Source of the DNA: Nitrosarchaeum sp. | GTDB lineage: Archaea > Thermoproteota > Nitrososphaeria > Nitrososphaerales > Nitrosopumilaceae | Assembly (NCBI RefSeq): GCF_025699065.1 | Contig: NZ_JAILWF010000001.1 | Span: 273,626-337,625, forward strand | Reading direction: 5' to 3' | DNA: 64,000 nucleotides | In this document: positions 1 to 8,892 of the stretch, piece after piece | How the letters are laid out: the number at the start of each line of letters is the position of its first letter | Position numbering within the stretch: the first letter of the stretch is position 1 | Notes under the pieces: model-generated | Seen by the model: only the letters and a program-made list of their open reading frames with translations | What the model was told of the DNA's origin: nothing | Databases searched by the model: none | Program-made: the position numbers and the translations under genes

Positions 1-248
1 TGTCCTTTTTCAAGCATGAACTTGAATCGTTCGTTAGTTAATTTTGCATCTCCAAAACCAGAATACTGCCTCATCGTCCAAAATCGTTCACGGAACATTT
101 CGGTATGAATTCCACGAGTGTATGGATATACTCCAGAGTCTTCTTTAACATATTTTTTAGAGGATCTTTGATAGATTCGTTTTACTGGAAAATTAGAATC
201 AGTAACAAAATTCTTTGGTGTCTTTTTACTAGTTTGTTTTTTTATCAT
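1..248 (-). CDS. mcmA1: methylmalonyl-CoA mutase large (catalytic) subunit, 5' part only
   Basis: The first ~82 residues read on the minus strand before the window edge. They contain the N-terminal hallmark of the acyl-CoA mutase large subunit, with PYTRGIHTEMFRERFWTMRQ followed by YSGFGDA and TNERFKFMLEKG. In the family this region lines the CoA/substrate entrance of the TIM barrel. The enzyme isomerises (R)-methylmalonyl-CoA to succinyl-CoA with adenosylcobalamin, a step of the 3HP/4HB carbon-fixation cycle. The ATG at 248 lies 5 nt after the meaB stop, so the two are very likely co-transcribed. The B12-binding subunit is encoded separately at 5363-5785, the archaeal split arrangement. The C-terminal part lies outside the window. 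Confidence 0.93.
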   Translation of the reverse strand, partial: MIKKQTSKKTPKNFVTDSNFPVKRIYQRSSKKYVKEDSGVYPYTRGIHTEMFRERFWTMRQYSGFGDAKLTNERFKFMLEKG

Positions 249-253
249 CTTTT

Positions 254-1168
254 TCACTTTACCAATGATTTTGTAATTTTATCAGCAGCTTCAAAAGGAT
301 CCATCTTTTTTGATTGTATTTTTTTAAGATACTTTGAGAATGTTTTATCAGAACTTAACATCACTTCGATCTTTTCACTCATATTATTTAAAATAATATC
401 TTTTAATTCGGTTTCTAGTCTAAGCATATCTTTATCATGTTTATTTTTATTTTTTGCATTCATCATTTCTTTTAGAGTCTTAGCAAATTCAGATATTCCA
501 GAGTTTTTTTTGACCGATGTCTTCAAAAATACAGGATTCAAATTGGTAGAGCCGATATACTCACGAATTGCATCAAAGAGTTGATTGGCGCCATCAAGGT
601 CACTCTTGTTAACAATATAGACATCTCCGATTTCAGTCAGACCAGCTTTTATCGTTTGAATGCTATCACCGGTATTTGGATTAAAGACAACAACTGTGAT
701 ATCTGCAATGTTTGAAATTTCGACTTCAGTTTGGCCTGCTCCAACACTTTCAATTATTATTGGATTAAATCCGGCATATTCTAAAATTCTAATACTATTT
801 CTAAGTGATCTTGAAACTGCGCCAGTTGCACCTCTTGAAGCAATACTACGGATATAAGTTCCAGAGTCAGTAGATTCAGTCATTCTAACTCTATCTCCAA
901 GTATTGCACCACCAGTCACATGACTTGTAGGGTCTATTGCAAGAACTGCAGGTTTTGTTTTTAGTTTCTTTAACGCAACAGATGTTTTGTTAATTAGTGA
1001 ACTTTTTCCAGCACCGGCAGGTCCTGTAATACCAATTATAGATGCATTACCAGTATCTTTGTATATTTTTTTAAGTAATTTTTTTGCCTCTGAGGGATTA
1101 TTTTCAACTATACTAATGGCTTTAGCAATTGCGCCTCTCTTACCTTTTTTTAAATCAGAAATATCCAA
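254..1168 (-). CDS. meaB: methylmalonyl-CoA mutase-associated G-protein chaperone MeaB/ArgK
   Basis: 304 aa, TTG start. A P-loop GPAGAGKSSL lies near residues 48-57, followed by DPTSHVTGGAILGDRVRM, typical of the MeaB/ArgK branch of SIMIBI GTPases, then ESVGAGQTEVEI (G3 region) and NKSD (G4). MeaB gates loading of adenosylcobalamin into methylmalonyl-CoA mutase and helps eject the inactivated cofactor. It sits directly upstream of the mutase large subunit with a 5-nt gap, which supports that role. The length is close to that of bacterial MeaB, so the protein appears complete. Confidence 0.93.
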   Translation of the reverse strand: MDISDLKKGKRGAIAKAISIVENNPSEAKKLLKKIYKDTGNASIIGITGPAGAGKSSLINKTSVALKKLKTKPAVLAIDPTSHVTGGAILGDRVRMTESTDSGTYIRSIASRGATGAVSRSLRNSIRILEYAGFNPIIIESVGAGQTEVEISNIADITVVVFNPNTGDSIQTIKAGLTEIGDVYIVNKSDLDGANQLFDAIREYIGSTNLNPVFLKTSVKKNSGISEFAKTLKEMMNAKNKNKHDKDMLRLETELKDIILNNMSEKIEVMLSSDKTFSKYLKKIQSKKMDPFEAADKITKSLVK

Positions 1169-1213
1169 TATAAGATAATTTTTGTTAGCTGCAATAAAAT
1201 CTTGTGTGTGATC

Positions 1214-1624
1214 TTAGGGAGAACCGTAGATAATCTGAGGTGCATCTTCTCCAAATGAGTGAATTTCAGTTTTTAGAGAAACTTTACCCAGGTCTTGATG
1301 ATCTATTAAAAAAGTAACAGGGTGAACTTGCCAACCATGTTTTGGGAGTATTGGAAAAGGAACTATCTCTACAAATTTAGAACTAGATAGAGTTTTTTGA
1401 AAAGACTCATCCATTCCCAAAACTTCAAGCACCACATGATTTGTCTTTGAAGTTTTATCAAGATATGAAATTTCAACGTATCCTCCGTCATAATAGGTAG
1501 CATCAATTTCAAATGTAGATTCTAAAACATCATGATTAGAACCAGAATCAAAAATAAAAAACAAACCCAATACAGTAATTATCGCAATAGAAATCAAAGG
1601 AATAATTTTCGCCATATTAATCAT
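1214..1624 (-). CDS. hypothetical membrane-anchored extracytoplasmic protein
   Basis: 136 aa. One hydrophobic segment (about residues 7-24, IPLISIAIITVLGLFFIF) is followed by a polar, beta-rich domain, as expected for an N-terminal membrane anchor or uncleaved signal with the domain outside. The ATG overlaps the stop of the upstream aminopeptidase gene (ATGA), so the two are translationally linked; an internal ATG at 1615 is an alternative start. I do not recognise a family and see no catalytic motif. Confidence 0.75.
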   Translation of the reverse strand: MINMAKIIPLISIAIITVLGLFFIFDSGSNHDVLESTFEIDATYYDGGYVEISYLDKTSKTNHVVLEVLGMDESFQKTLSSSKFVEIVPFPILPKHGWQVHPVTFLIDHQDLGKVSLKTEIHSFGEDAPQIIYGSP

Positions 1625-4116
1625 GAAAATTCTTTTCTCATATTTCGTAAGAATTTAGAACTAATTCTAATTCTCTCAAGAGTTTGTTCTTGAGTTCTTT
1701 CAGTTCCCGGAGTAGGATTCATTTTGAAGAACTGACGAATCTCTTTTTCCATAGAATCATCAGCAATTGATGAAATACTTGCAACAATTCTATTAAACAG
1801 AGGATTACCACGACCAACTTTTTTACTTAGTTTTGGCCAGTTACTCTTTAACCAAGGCCAAAGTATCTTTTTACCATAAGGATTTCCTGCAACTTTCATG
1901 ATTGGGAGCTGCATGTTTTGAGAACGTACCTCAGATGTTTGAGAGAAATTCAATGATTTAAGAAGTAATTTCGGATCCTTAAAACTACACATTGCTCCAA
2001 GGAAGCGAAGTTTCTCTTCAGTAGATTTTGCATTTCTATAAAGACGCGTTAATTCATCATGTGTTTTAGAATTACCGTTCCATGCCATTACAGAACATAC
2101 AGGCTCAACTAAGTCAGGAGAAAGAGAGTTTTGGTTTTTCATGAATTGTTTATATCGATTTTCAGATTCAATTGTTACTTCTTCGTCATCTAATTTACCC
2201 AATGTAAAAATTACAAACCCACGCATGAGAGCATCTGTGTGTTTATCAGTTTTTTTAGGATCCCATCCAAGATTATGTAAAATTTTCTTTAGGTATTTTA
2301 CCGTATAATTTCTAATTTGATCAGAAAAGTCTTCATCAAATGCTCTAAAATACAAAGAGGACAGATTATGTGCTACATTTACTGTTGCTAAATAGCTGTC
2401 TTCATCATAATACGCATCAGAGAAATCAAGATAGTTACGTACTGTCTCGTCACCAGAAACACATAATGAGAACAGATCATTTTGAATTGCCCATCTATCG
2501 ATTGCAGGAATTTGTTTTTGGTCTACTAGCATCTTAAGGTCTATCAAAGTACCTTCATCATATTTTACACGATAGAACCCTTTTCTTCCAAAATTAGCTA
2601 CAAAGCCTAGATTATTCTTCGGTAATTTTACAGACATTGATTTTTTTGTAAATAGTTTTTGAAATAATTCATCTTGTAAACCTACAGAGAGTGGAATTGA
2701 CCACAAACCTTTGTTTGATTTTTTATCAGATTCTAAAACATAACGTCTCTGTTTGAGATGTAATGTAGAATCTTGTTTTTCTATCTCAACTACAGGGAAT
2801 CCAGGTTGCTTTAACCATGTCTGAACCATTGCACGAACTGGCATTTTAGAAATTTTTCCTATTGCATCCCAAAGATCTTTACCTTCAGCATTTTTGTATT
2901 TGAAATTAGCAAGGTATTGCTTCAATCCCTTTTGAAAATTTGATTCGCCAACATAGTGTTCTAGCATTCTTAGAACACATCCACCTTTATCATAAGAAAT
3001 GGCATCAAATATTTCACGAATTTCAGATGTAGAATTAACTTTAACATCAATTGGATGAGTATTTTTGAGCGAATCTAGAGCCATTGCATTGTTCATCGCA
3101 TCATCAACAAATTGATCCCATAAATCCCATTCAGGATAAAATTTGTCTACAAATTTTGTTGCCATAAAGGTTGCAAAACTTTCATTTAGCCACAGATCAT
3201 TCCACCATTTCATAGTAACTAAATTTCCAAACCACTGATGTGCAATTTCATGAGAGATAACTTCAGCAATGTATTGTTTTGTTCTAGTTGATGATGTCTT
3301 TGGATCATAAAGAAGAATTGTTTCTCTAAATGTTATAGCACCCCAGTTTTCCATCGCACCTGCTGCAAAGTCCGGTATTGCAATCAAATCTAATTTAGGC
3401 AATGGATATTTTATTCCAAAATATTTCTCATAAGATGAAAGGAGTTTCTTTCCTAATTCCAACGAATATTTTCCTTTAGATTTATTTCCTTTTGTTGTAA
3501 TTACACGAACTTGAACTTTACCAATCTTACCTGTAAGATATTCAAATTCACCAACACCAAGATAAATAAGGTATGTAGACATTATTGGAGTTTTTGCAAA
3601 TGTGTAAACAGTTTTATTTTTTAGTCTTTTTTTAGATGTTACTGGCATGTTTGAAATGGCAGTAAATTTATTTTCAGCAATTATAGAAATCTCAAATGTT
3701 GCTTTTACCTCAGGTTCATCCCAACATGGAAACGCCCTTCTTGCGTCAGCTGCCTCAAACTGTGTAGTTGCAAGATATTTTGTTTTACCATTTTGTCTGT
3801 ATTGACTTCGATAGAATCCAAGCAAACGATCATTTAACTGACCAATAAATTCAATATCAATAAAAAAAGTACCTTTAAGTTTATTTTTAATTATAATTGT
3901 TAATTCTTCATTTTTTGAATTTATTTTAGTAGTTGCTTTCTGAGACATTCCATTTTGTCGTACAGTGCATGATTTGATTTTGATCTCAGCACAGTGAAGG
4001 ATTATAGAATTTACAGGAGTTTTGCAGCCTACAGTAATGGTTTCCTTGCCATGGAAGGTAAAATTTTTGAAAATAGGCTCAAATTCAAGGGCATAATTTG
4101 ATGGAATTACATTCAC
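1621..4116 (-). CDS. M1-family zinc aminopeptidase (aminopeptidase N / tricorn-factor type)
   Basis: 831 aa. It shows the exopeptidase motif GAMENWG (near residue 255) and the zinc site HEIAHQWFGN (His289-Glu290-x-x-His293), followed downstream by the third ligand in WLNESFA. This is the gluzincin M1 family, which removes N-terminal residues from peptides. In archaea the tricorn-interacting factors F2/F3 belong here and finish protein turnover downstream of the proteasome. There is no signal peptide, so it is probably cytoplasmic. It is followed with a 4-nt overlap by a small membrane-anchored protein. Length and domain content are normal for the family. Confidence 0.95.
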   Translation of the reverse strand: MNVIPSNYALEFEPIFKNFTFHGKETITVGCKTPVNSIILHCAEIKIKSCTVRQNGMSQKATTKINSKNEELTIIIKNKLKGTFFIDIEFIGQLNDRLLGFYRSQYRQNGKTKYLATTQFEAADARRAFPCWDEPEVKATFEISIIAENKFTAISNMPVTSKKRLKNKTVYTFAKTPIMSTYLIYLGVGEFEYLTGKIGKVQVRVITTKGNKSKGKYSLELGKKLLSSYEKYFGIKYPLPKLDLIAIPDFAAGAMENWGAITFRETILLYDPKTSSTRTKQYIAEVISHEIAHQWFGNLVTMKWWNDLWLNESFATFMATKFVDKFYPEWDLWDQFVDDAMNNAMALDSLKNTHPIDVKVNSTSEIREIFDAISYDKGGCVLRMLEHYVGESNFQKGLKQYLANFKYKNAEGKDLWDAIGKISKMPVRAMVQTWLKQPGFPVVEIEKQDSTLHLKQRRYVLESDKKSNKGLWSIPLSVGLQDELFQKLFTKKSMSVKLPKNNLGFVANFGRKGFYRVKYDEGTLIDLKMLVDQKQIPAIDRWAIQNDLFSLCVSGDETVRNYLDFSDAYYDEDSYLATVNVAHNLSSLYFRAFDEDFSDQIRNYTVKYLKKILHNLGWDPKKTDKHTDALMRGFVIFTLGKLDDEEVTIESENRYKQFMKNQNSLSPDLVEPVCSVMAWNGNSKTHDELTRLYRNAKSTEEKLRFLGAMCSFKDPKLLLKSLNFSQTSEVRSQNMQLPIMKVAGNPYGKKILWPWLKSNWPKLSKKVGRGNPLFNRIVASISSIADDSMEKEIRQFFKMNPTPGTERTQEQTLERIRISSKFLRNMRKEFS

Positions 4117-4238
4117 AGAAGAAGTAGTTTTCTAGCGCTTTATCTAAATTTCTAAAAAGCAAAAATGTTGACATAAAAAGGAAAATTTAGTATTATCCAT
4201 AAGCACAAATTATAACTCATGTTTTTAACTGAGCATTT

Positions 4239-4637
4239 TTGAAAATAGATGTGACAAGCCCGGAAATAATTAAGGCATTAGATGAATCATGTAACAAGGT
4301 AATGGAATTACCCATGATTAGATTTGTCGGAGTATTAGACAAAATGGGAAAGAGAATAGCTGGAGGTTTTAAAAAAAATGTCAAATCATATTTGACTCAT
4401 CCTAATGACAGTAGAATGTATATTCAATTAACATTAGAATATCTAATGAGAAAAGATTTTGATAAGGAGTTAGGTCCTATTGACTATATTGCCTCTAGAA
4501 GAGGAAAGGTTACAATGATTAGCATCCCAACTGAGGAATATCTAGTATTAATTTCAGCGCAAAGAGACATAGATGTGGAAAAAGTAATAAAAAAAGTGAA
4601 CAGTGCATTTACAATGTTTCCAGATATTTATCCATAG
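4239..4637 (+). CDS. small protein of a four-member local paralogue family (unknown function)
   Basis: 132 aa, TTG start. It has the core pattern IRFVGVLDKMGKRIAGGFK, then RKDFDKELGPIDYIASRRGK and a final hydrophobic LVLISAQ strand. The same pattern recurs in the products at 24219-24611, 29099-29485 and 42775-43140. The alternation of beta strands around a central helix and the opening 'GV.D..G..IAGG' recall the Roadblock/longin-like fold, but that is inference. There is no signal peptide or membrane segment, so it is probably cytoplasmic. It is transcribed alone. Confidence 0.85.
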   Translation: MKIDVTSPEIIKALDESCNKVMELPMIRFVGVLDKMGKRIAGGFKKNVKSYLTHPNDSRMYIQLTLEYLMRKDFDKELGPIDYIASRRGKVTMISIPTEEYLVLISAQRDIDVEKVIKKVNSAFTMFPDIYP

Positions 4638-4721
4638 TAAAAATAAATCAAATGCAAGTATTGATTAAAAATACATCTGCATGAACTATAACTTTCAAAA
4701 AATCTTAAACGATATCATTTT

Positions 4722-5234
4722 ATGCAATATTCTGTTGTAAAAAATATGATTGACGATTATGAATCTTTAGAAAAAATCAGTGTCCAGTTTCATAATCGAG
4801 TTGTATTGAATCAAAAAAAACTCAACGAGATAAGAGTAAAACAATTCCAATCAATGGCAGGAAATAAGCCAAAAATTAACGTGGAAAAAATTAGAGAAAA
4901 AAATCAAGAACATAATCTAAAAGAAAAAGCACAGCTTGCAATGTTAGCTATTGAGATGAATCAGATATTATTAGATAAAATCAAAATTCTTGAAGAAGAT
5001 AAATTGTTTAAAGATAAAGAGGCAAGGCAAGAAAAAGCACTTTTAGAGGAATTAGAAAGAGAGCGTAAAAAACAGGCTGATGATGCACAATTACCCGTAG
5101 TGAATACAAATTCCCTTGTACCTTTACTAGTTCATGTGGATATGCTATTACAGAAACAAGAGTTAACTGAAAAACAAAAAAATCATTTAAAGGCCATAAG
5201 ACAAAACGTGATGGCAAGCATTACAGCCATTTAA
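4722..5234 (+). CDS. hypothetical coiled-coil protein
   Basis: 170 aa, rich in Lys, Glu and Gln. A long predicted coiled coil spans about residues 55-115 (heptad-like EKAQLAMLAIEMNQILLDK, then EEDKLFKDKEARQEKALLEE). A short C-terminal helical hairpin follows a linker (residues ~120-170). I recognise no family. It is flanked by the unassigned family gene and by the B12-binding mutase subunit, both on the same strand but with gaps of 84 and 128 nt, so an operon is not clear. Confidence 0.75.
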   Translation: MQYSVVKNMIDDYESLEKISVQFHNRVVLNQKKLNEIRVKQFQSMAGNKPKINVEKIREKNQEHNLKEKAQLAMLAIEMNQILLDKIKILEEDKLFKDKEARQEKALLEELERERKKQADDAQLPVVNTNSLVPLLVHVDMLLQKQELTEKQKNHLKAIRQNVMASITAI

Positions 5235-5362
5235 TTTTTAGATACATATCTAATGTTATTTTAAAAAAACTTAATCAAAGATCCAAAGGTAATTTCCTGC
5301 ATTGTTTTGAGGTTTCGAAAATCAAATAAAGCCTTTAAAATAATGAATAACAACCACAAGAT

Positions 5363-5785
5363 ATGAAACAAAAAACGGCTTCAAGACGTGTCAAGATTCT
5401 AGTTGCTAAGTTGGGCTTGGATGGCCACGATAGAGGAGCCCTAGTATTATGTAGAGCATTTAGAGATGCAGGGATGGAAGTAATTTACTCAGGTCTATTT
5501 GCAACCCCGGACAGAATTGCACAAATTGCTGAAGACGAAGATGTCGATGCAATTGCAATGAGTTTACTTAATGGTGCACATGGAACATTATTTCCAAGAG
5601 TAGTTCAGGCATTAAACAAAAAAGGAATCAAAGATGTACTAGTAGTAGGAGGCGGCGTAATACCTGAAGTAGATAAAAAAGATCTTAAAAAATCAGGTGT
5701 CGATGAGGTGTTTGGTCCAGGTACACCATTAAATGAAATAATTGAACATATCACCAATGGAGTTTCAAAATTAAGAAAATTATAA
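5363..5785 (+). CDS. mcmA2: methylmalonyl-CoA mutase small (cobalamin-binding) subunit
   Basis: 140 aa, a complete B12-binding domain. The signature D20-x-H22-x-x-G25 (LGLDGHDRGA) supplies the lower axial histidine to cobalt. SLLNGAH and VVGGGVIP are the other conserved loops that hold the dimethylbenzimidazole tail. In many archaea the mutase is split, and this subunit pairs with the catalytic subunit that begins at 248 on the other strand. Together they make succinyl-CoA from methylmalonyl-CoA in the 3HP/4HB cycle. It lies convergent with ilvC with a 4-nt gap. Confidence 0.95.
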   Translation: MKQKTASRRVKILVAKLGLDGHDRGALVLCRAFRDAGMEVIYSGLFATPDRIAQIAEDEDVDAIAMSLLNGAHGTLFPRVVQALNKKGIKDVLVVGGGVIPEVDKKDLKKSGVDEVFGPGTPLNEIIEHITNGVSKLRKL

Positions 5786-5789
5786 TAAA

Positions 5790-6800
5790 TTACTCAGTAG
5801 AGTCAGGCCACATCATCTTACGCATTTGCTTTCCAACTTTCTCAATTTGATGTGCTTCAGTCTCTTTCATGTATTTATCAAATGAATCTTTACCATGTTT
5901 CTGATATTCATTAATCCATTCTTTATTGAAAGTTCCATCCTGAATCATTTTTAGAACTTTTTTCATGTTGTCTTTACTTTCACTAGTAATTACCATCGGA
6001 CCACGTGTTAAACCACCATATCTTGCAGTCTCACTTACACGTCTCCACATTCCATTGATTCCGTATCTTTGAATCATATCTACAATTAATTTTAGTTCGT
6101 GTAATACCTCAAAATACGCAATTTCGGGCTGATAGCCTGCCTCAACTAGCGTTTCAAATGAAGCTTGTATCATTGATGCAGCACCGCCACAAAGATCTGC
6201 TTGTTCTCCAAACCAATCAGTTTCAACTTCTTCTTTGAACGTGGTTTGAATCAATCCTGCACGTGCACTACCAATTGCCTTTGCAATTCCTAGTGTTCGG
6301 TCCCAAGCTTTTCCTGTGAAATCTTGATGTACTGCAACAATTGACGGAGTACCAAAATTTTCAAGATATGTTTCGCGTACTTTGGAACCAGGTCCTTTTG
6401 GTGCAACCATGATAATGTCAATATCTTTTGGAGCATCAATCCATTTCCAATGAATTGCAGCTGCATGTGAAAACGATAATGCTTTTCCTTTAGAGAGATT
6501 TGGTCCAATTTCAGCTTTGTAAACTTCTGATTGGATCATGTCTGGAAGTAAAATGTGAATTATATCGGCTTTTTTGCATGCATCAGATACAGACATTACT
6601 TTATGACCATCAGATTCTGCTTTTTTCCAGCTGTTTCCACCTTTCTTTAGGCCAACAATTACGTTAAGACCAGAATCTTTCATGTTATTTGCTTGAGCAT
6701 CTCCTTGAATCCCATAACCAATTACGGCAATAGTTTGATCTTTTAATGGATCTAAGCTGATATCTTTATCTTTCCATGTTTTTGCCATATAATTACTCAA
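5790..6800 (-). CDS. ilvC: ketol-acid reductoisomerase
   Basis: 336 aa, the length of class I enzymes. It shows the NADPH-binding GYGIQGDAQANNMKDSG (about residues 28-44), the substrate loop MVAPKGPGSKVRETY, and the Mg-binding helices with DLCGG and EVLHELKLIVDMI. It converts acetolactate or acetohydroxybutyrate to the dihydroxy acids of valine and isoleucine synthesis. It is the only branched-chain amino-acid gene in the window. Confidence 0.97.
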   Translation of the reverse strand: MSNYMAKTWKDKDISLDPLKDQTIAVIGYGIQGDAQANNMKDSGLNVIVGLKKGGNSWKKAESDGHKVMSVSDACKKADIIHILLPDMIQSEVYKAEIGPNLSKGKALSFSHAAAIHWKWIDAPKDIDIIMVAPKGPGSKVRETYLENFGTPSIVAVHQDFTGKAWDRTLGIAKAIGSARAGLIQTTFKEEVETDWFGEQADLCGGAASMIQASFETLVEAGYQPEIAYFEVLHELKLIVDMIQRYGINGMWRRVSETARYGGLTRGPMVITSESKDNMKKVLKMIQDGTFNKEWINEYQKHGKDSFDKYMKETEAHQIEKVGKQMRKMMWPDSTE

Positions 6801-6827
6801 AATATTGCAAATATTAACTATAGAATT

Positions 6828-6947
6828 TCAGATTTCAATAATTTTGTCGCAACCACGACACTTTACTGTGACTTTATCACCAGGCAGACGTTGAAATCTC
6901 TTTGAGCCACAATTAGGGCAAATTGGGCAAGCACGTATTGGTTCCAT
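6828..6947 (-). CDS. 39-aa zinc-ribbon microprotein
   Basis: ATG at 6947, TGA at 6828-6830. The peptide begins MEPIRACPICPNCGSKRF and ends with KCRGCDKIIEI, giving CPxCPxCG and CxxC knuckles that could bind one zinc. Its ATG overlaps the last base of the nadM stop (TAATG), so it is very likely translated by coupling with nadM. Function unknown; such single ribbons often bind nucleic acid or protein, but nothing here decides it. Confidence 0.72.
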   Translation of the reverse strand: MEPIRACPICPNCGSKRFQRLPGDKVTVKCRGCDKIIEI

Positions 6948-7477
6948 TAGTATTCAGTTGGTTTTGTATCGGATTTTGCTATAACTTCTAATCTTTTTTT
7001 GCCATTGATCTTTTGCAAAAATTTAACAACTGCTCCAGGAACTAAAGCTTGCCAATTATTATCAGATATTATCATTTGGCGGATATGAGATGCGTTGTAT
7101 TGGGGTTTATCTAGAAATTTGGGCTCAATTACATCAATTGAAGAATCTGCCAATAACATTTTGACATATTCATTTCCACTGTATACTTTATCAAAGTGGG
7201 GTAATGCTGACTTTAGAAAAGAAGACCACGTTGCAATATTGAACTGATTTTCAATTGCAACAATAAAACATCGAGATAAATTAATTTTAGATTCTTTTAA
7301 CGAGTCATGAATCATTTCGATTCTCTCACCAGCTGTGAAAGGATCCTTTTCTAAATAATTGAATTGAGAGCTAGTTACTGCAATTACCACTTCATCACAT
7401 TGTTCAAGAATTTGTTTTACTAAATCTAAATGCCCCAAATGGAAAGGCTGAAACCTACCCATCATCAATCCACGCAT
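6947..7477 (-). CDS. nadM: nicotinamide-nucleotide adenylyltransferase, archaeal NadM type
   Basis: 176 aa. The nucleotidyltransferase signature GRFQPFHLGH sits at residues 8-17 and the second signature ASHIRQMI near residue 130. The middle carries FTAGERIEMI, as in archaeal NadM. It joins ATP and NMN (or NaMN) to give NAD (or NaAD). NAD synthetase is also in this window at 13645, so the last steps of NAD synthesis are covered. The gene is followed by an overlapping zinc-ribbon microprotein. Confidence 0.94.
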   Translation of the reverse strand: MRGLMMGRFQPFHLGHLDLVKQILEQCDEVVIAVTSSQFNYLEKDPFTAGERIEMIHDSLKESKINLSRCFIVAIENQFNIATWSSFLKSALPHFDKVYSGNEYVKMLLADSSIDVIEPKFLDKPQYNASHIRQMIISDNNWQALVPGAVVKFLQKINGKKRLEVIAKSDTKPTEY

Positions 7478-7511
7478 AAAATACGATAAATTTTGATTTA
7501 ATTAAATGAGT

Positions 7512-8432
7512 CTATTTGATTGGACCACTACCAAGAATTCTAATTGTGGTTGATTCTGGTTTTAAAATGACGGCAATATCTCCAGGATTGTAAACTATTG
7601 GTTTTTCAAATTTTAGTTTCAAAGGAATAATTGACGAAAACTTGGCAGCCTTTATTTGTAAACCTACGCTAACTAGACACCCTTGATTTTCAGCAATGTC
7701 AGTTTTATAAAATGGGCTTTTAGTAAAATCAAGCTCAATTTCAGATTTAACAATCACAGTTCCTTCCTTTGCAATGACATCGCCTCGTCCAATCTCATCT
7801 GGTTTTGCACCCTTTACTGCAAGACCAACTCTTGCAGGACATACAGATTCCTCAACAGGATCATCGTGCATTTGAATTGATTTTATCATTACATCAATTC
7901 CTGCAGGATATAGTTTGAGGTTATCATATTGTTTGATTGTTCCACATGTTACTTTACCAAGAATTACTGTCCCAACGCCTTTAACATCAAAGCAGTGATC
8001 AACTACCATTTTAGGAGGGTCAATGTTTGAAGTTGGCTGAATCTTGTCCATCTCTTCTTTAAGTTTGTCCTGTTCAACTTTGAGGTATTTTTCAACTACA
8101 GTACCTTTTATCATTGAATTTAATTTTGATTCATCAACATCAAAAGTATGGGATAAGATTCCTTGAGTTTTTTTTAGTGTATCAAGTGCAATAATTTGCT
8201 CCCCAGTGAATTTGTCAAGTTTATCAACAAGAAATATGACAAATTCTGCCAAATTGATTGATTGTAAAAGTGGCTGTATCTTATCAGGAAATCCGCTAGG
8301 AGTCACCCAAGTTTTGATAACATCTGCTTCTTTTCTATCATAAAGAGAAAGATCCGTTACAGTTCCTTTTTTTCCAAATTCTAGGGCAATGTCTTGTTTT
8401 CCCAAGACTACAAAATTGATTGACTTCACCAT
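7512..8432 (-). CDS. EF-Tu/SelB-like translation-factor homologue with degenerate GTPase domain
   Basis: 306 aa. The C-terminal two thirds look like the beta-barrel domains 2 and 3 of EF-Tu-type factors (VKGVGTVILGKVTCGTIKQY, VGLAVKGAKPDEIGRGDVI, then a domain with IVYNPGDIAVIL). The N-terminal domain keeps the start of a G domain (INFVVLGKQD) but has no GxxxxGK[ST] P-loop, and the G4 position reads DKLD instead of NKxD. It therefore probably does not hydrolyse GTP in the usual way. Similar degenerate SelB/EF-1A-like proteins occur in archaea without selenocysteine; their role is not settled. It lies 34 nt upstream of nadM on the same strand. Confidence 0.8.
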   Translation of the reverse strand: MVKSINFVVLGKQDIALEFGKKGTVTDLSLYDRKEADVIKTWVTPSGFPDKIQPLLQSINLAEFVIFLVDKLDKFTGEQIIALDTLKKTQGILSHTFDVDESKLNSMIKGTVVEKYLKVEQDKLKEEMDKIQPTSNIDPPKMVVDHCFDVKGVGTVILGKVTCGTIKQYDNLKLYPAGIDVMIKSIQMHDDPVEESVCPARVGLAVKGAKPDEIGRGDVIAKEGTVIVKSEIELDFTKSPFYKTDIAENQGCLVSVGLQIKAAKFSSIIPLKLKFEKPIVYNPGDIAVILKPESTTIRILGSGPIK

Positions 8433-8892
8433 ACGTTGAGAGTGAAAATCGGGTTTTATGAATTAAGTAGGAGGTTGGAAAAATAAAAAAAGAAATATTT
8501 TGTTTATGAGGTTATAGATTTAGTTTGATTGAGGTTTTTTAGATTAGATTTGTTTTCGGATTACTTTTTCTTTTTATCCAAGACAATTGCCTCCGAGATT
8601 GTCGATTATACTACAAGATAATAAACATTATTTAGAATTCGTAAATGAAAAAATCATTCAAACCTTTTGTAAATGTACAATGGACCAGAAACTAAAAGAG
8701 TTTGGAATCAACGATAGTACAAAAATTTTATCAGCATGAATACTCAGATAGATCTTCTGAATCATCAGTCTTTTGATCAATCACGTTCAAATGGTATAGG
8801 ATTAGTTTATGGTATTGCGTCATACTTTATCTAATCAAACAACCTGTTTTGAAATATAAAAAGAAGACTGAGGAATCATACTAGTGTAATAC
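8433..8892. other. 460-base gap without a recognised gene
   Basis: Between the start of the EF-like gene and the end of a hydrolase gene. It holds a small hairpin (GACAAT at 8582-8587 pairing with ATTGTC at 8598-8603), a T-rich stretch on the minus strand near 8853-8870 that could end hydrolase transcription, and two tiny overlapping plus-strand reading frames (19 codons at 8680-8739 and 32 codons at 8736-8834, joined by ATGA). I cannot assign either frame; they could be microproteins or chance. Confidence 0.4.

Noticed and set aside
105-584. 159-aa plus-strand reading frame at the left edge
   Set aside because: It lies opposite meaB and the mutase large subunit, both with strong family motifs; the plus-strand product is hydrophobic Phe/Ser-rich shadow sequence.
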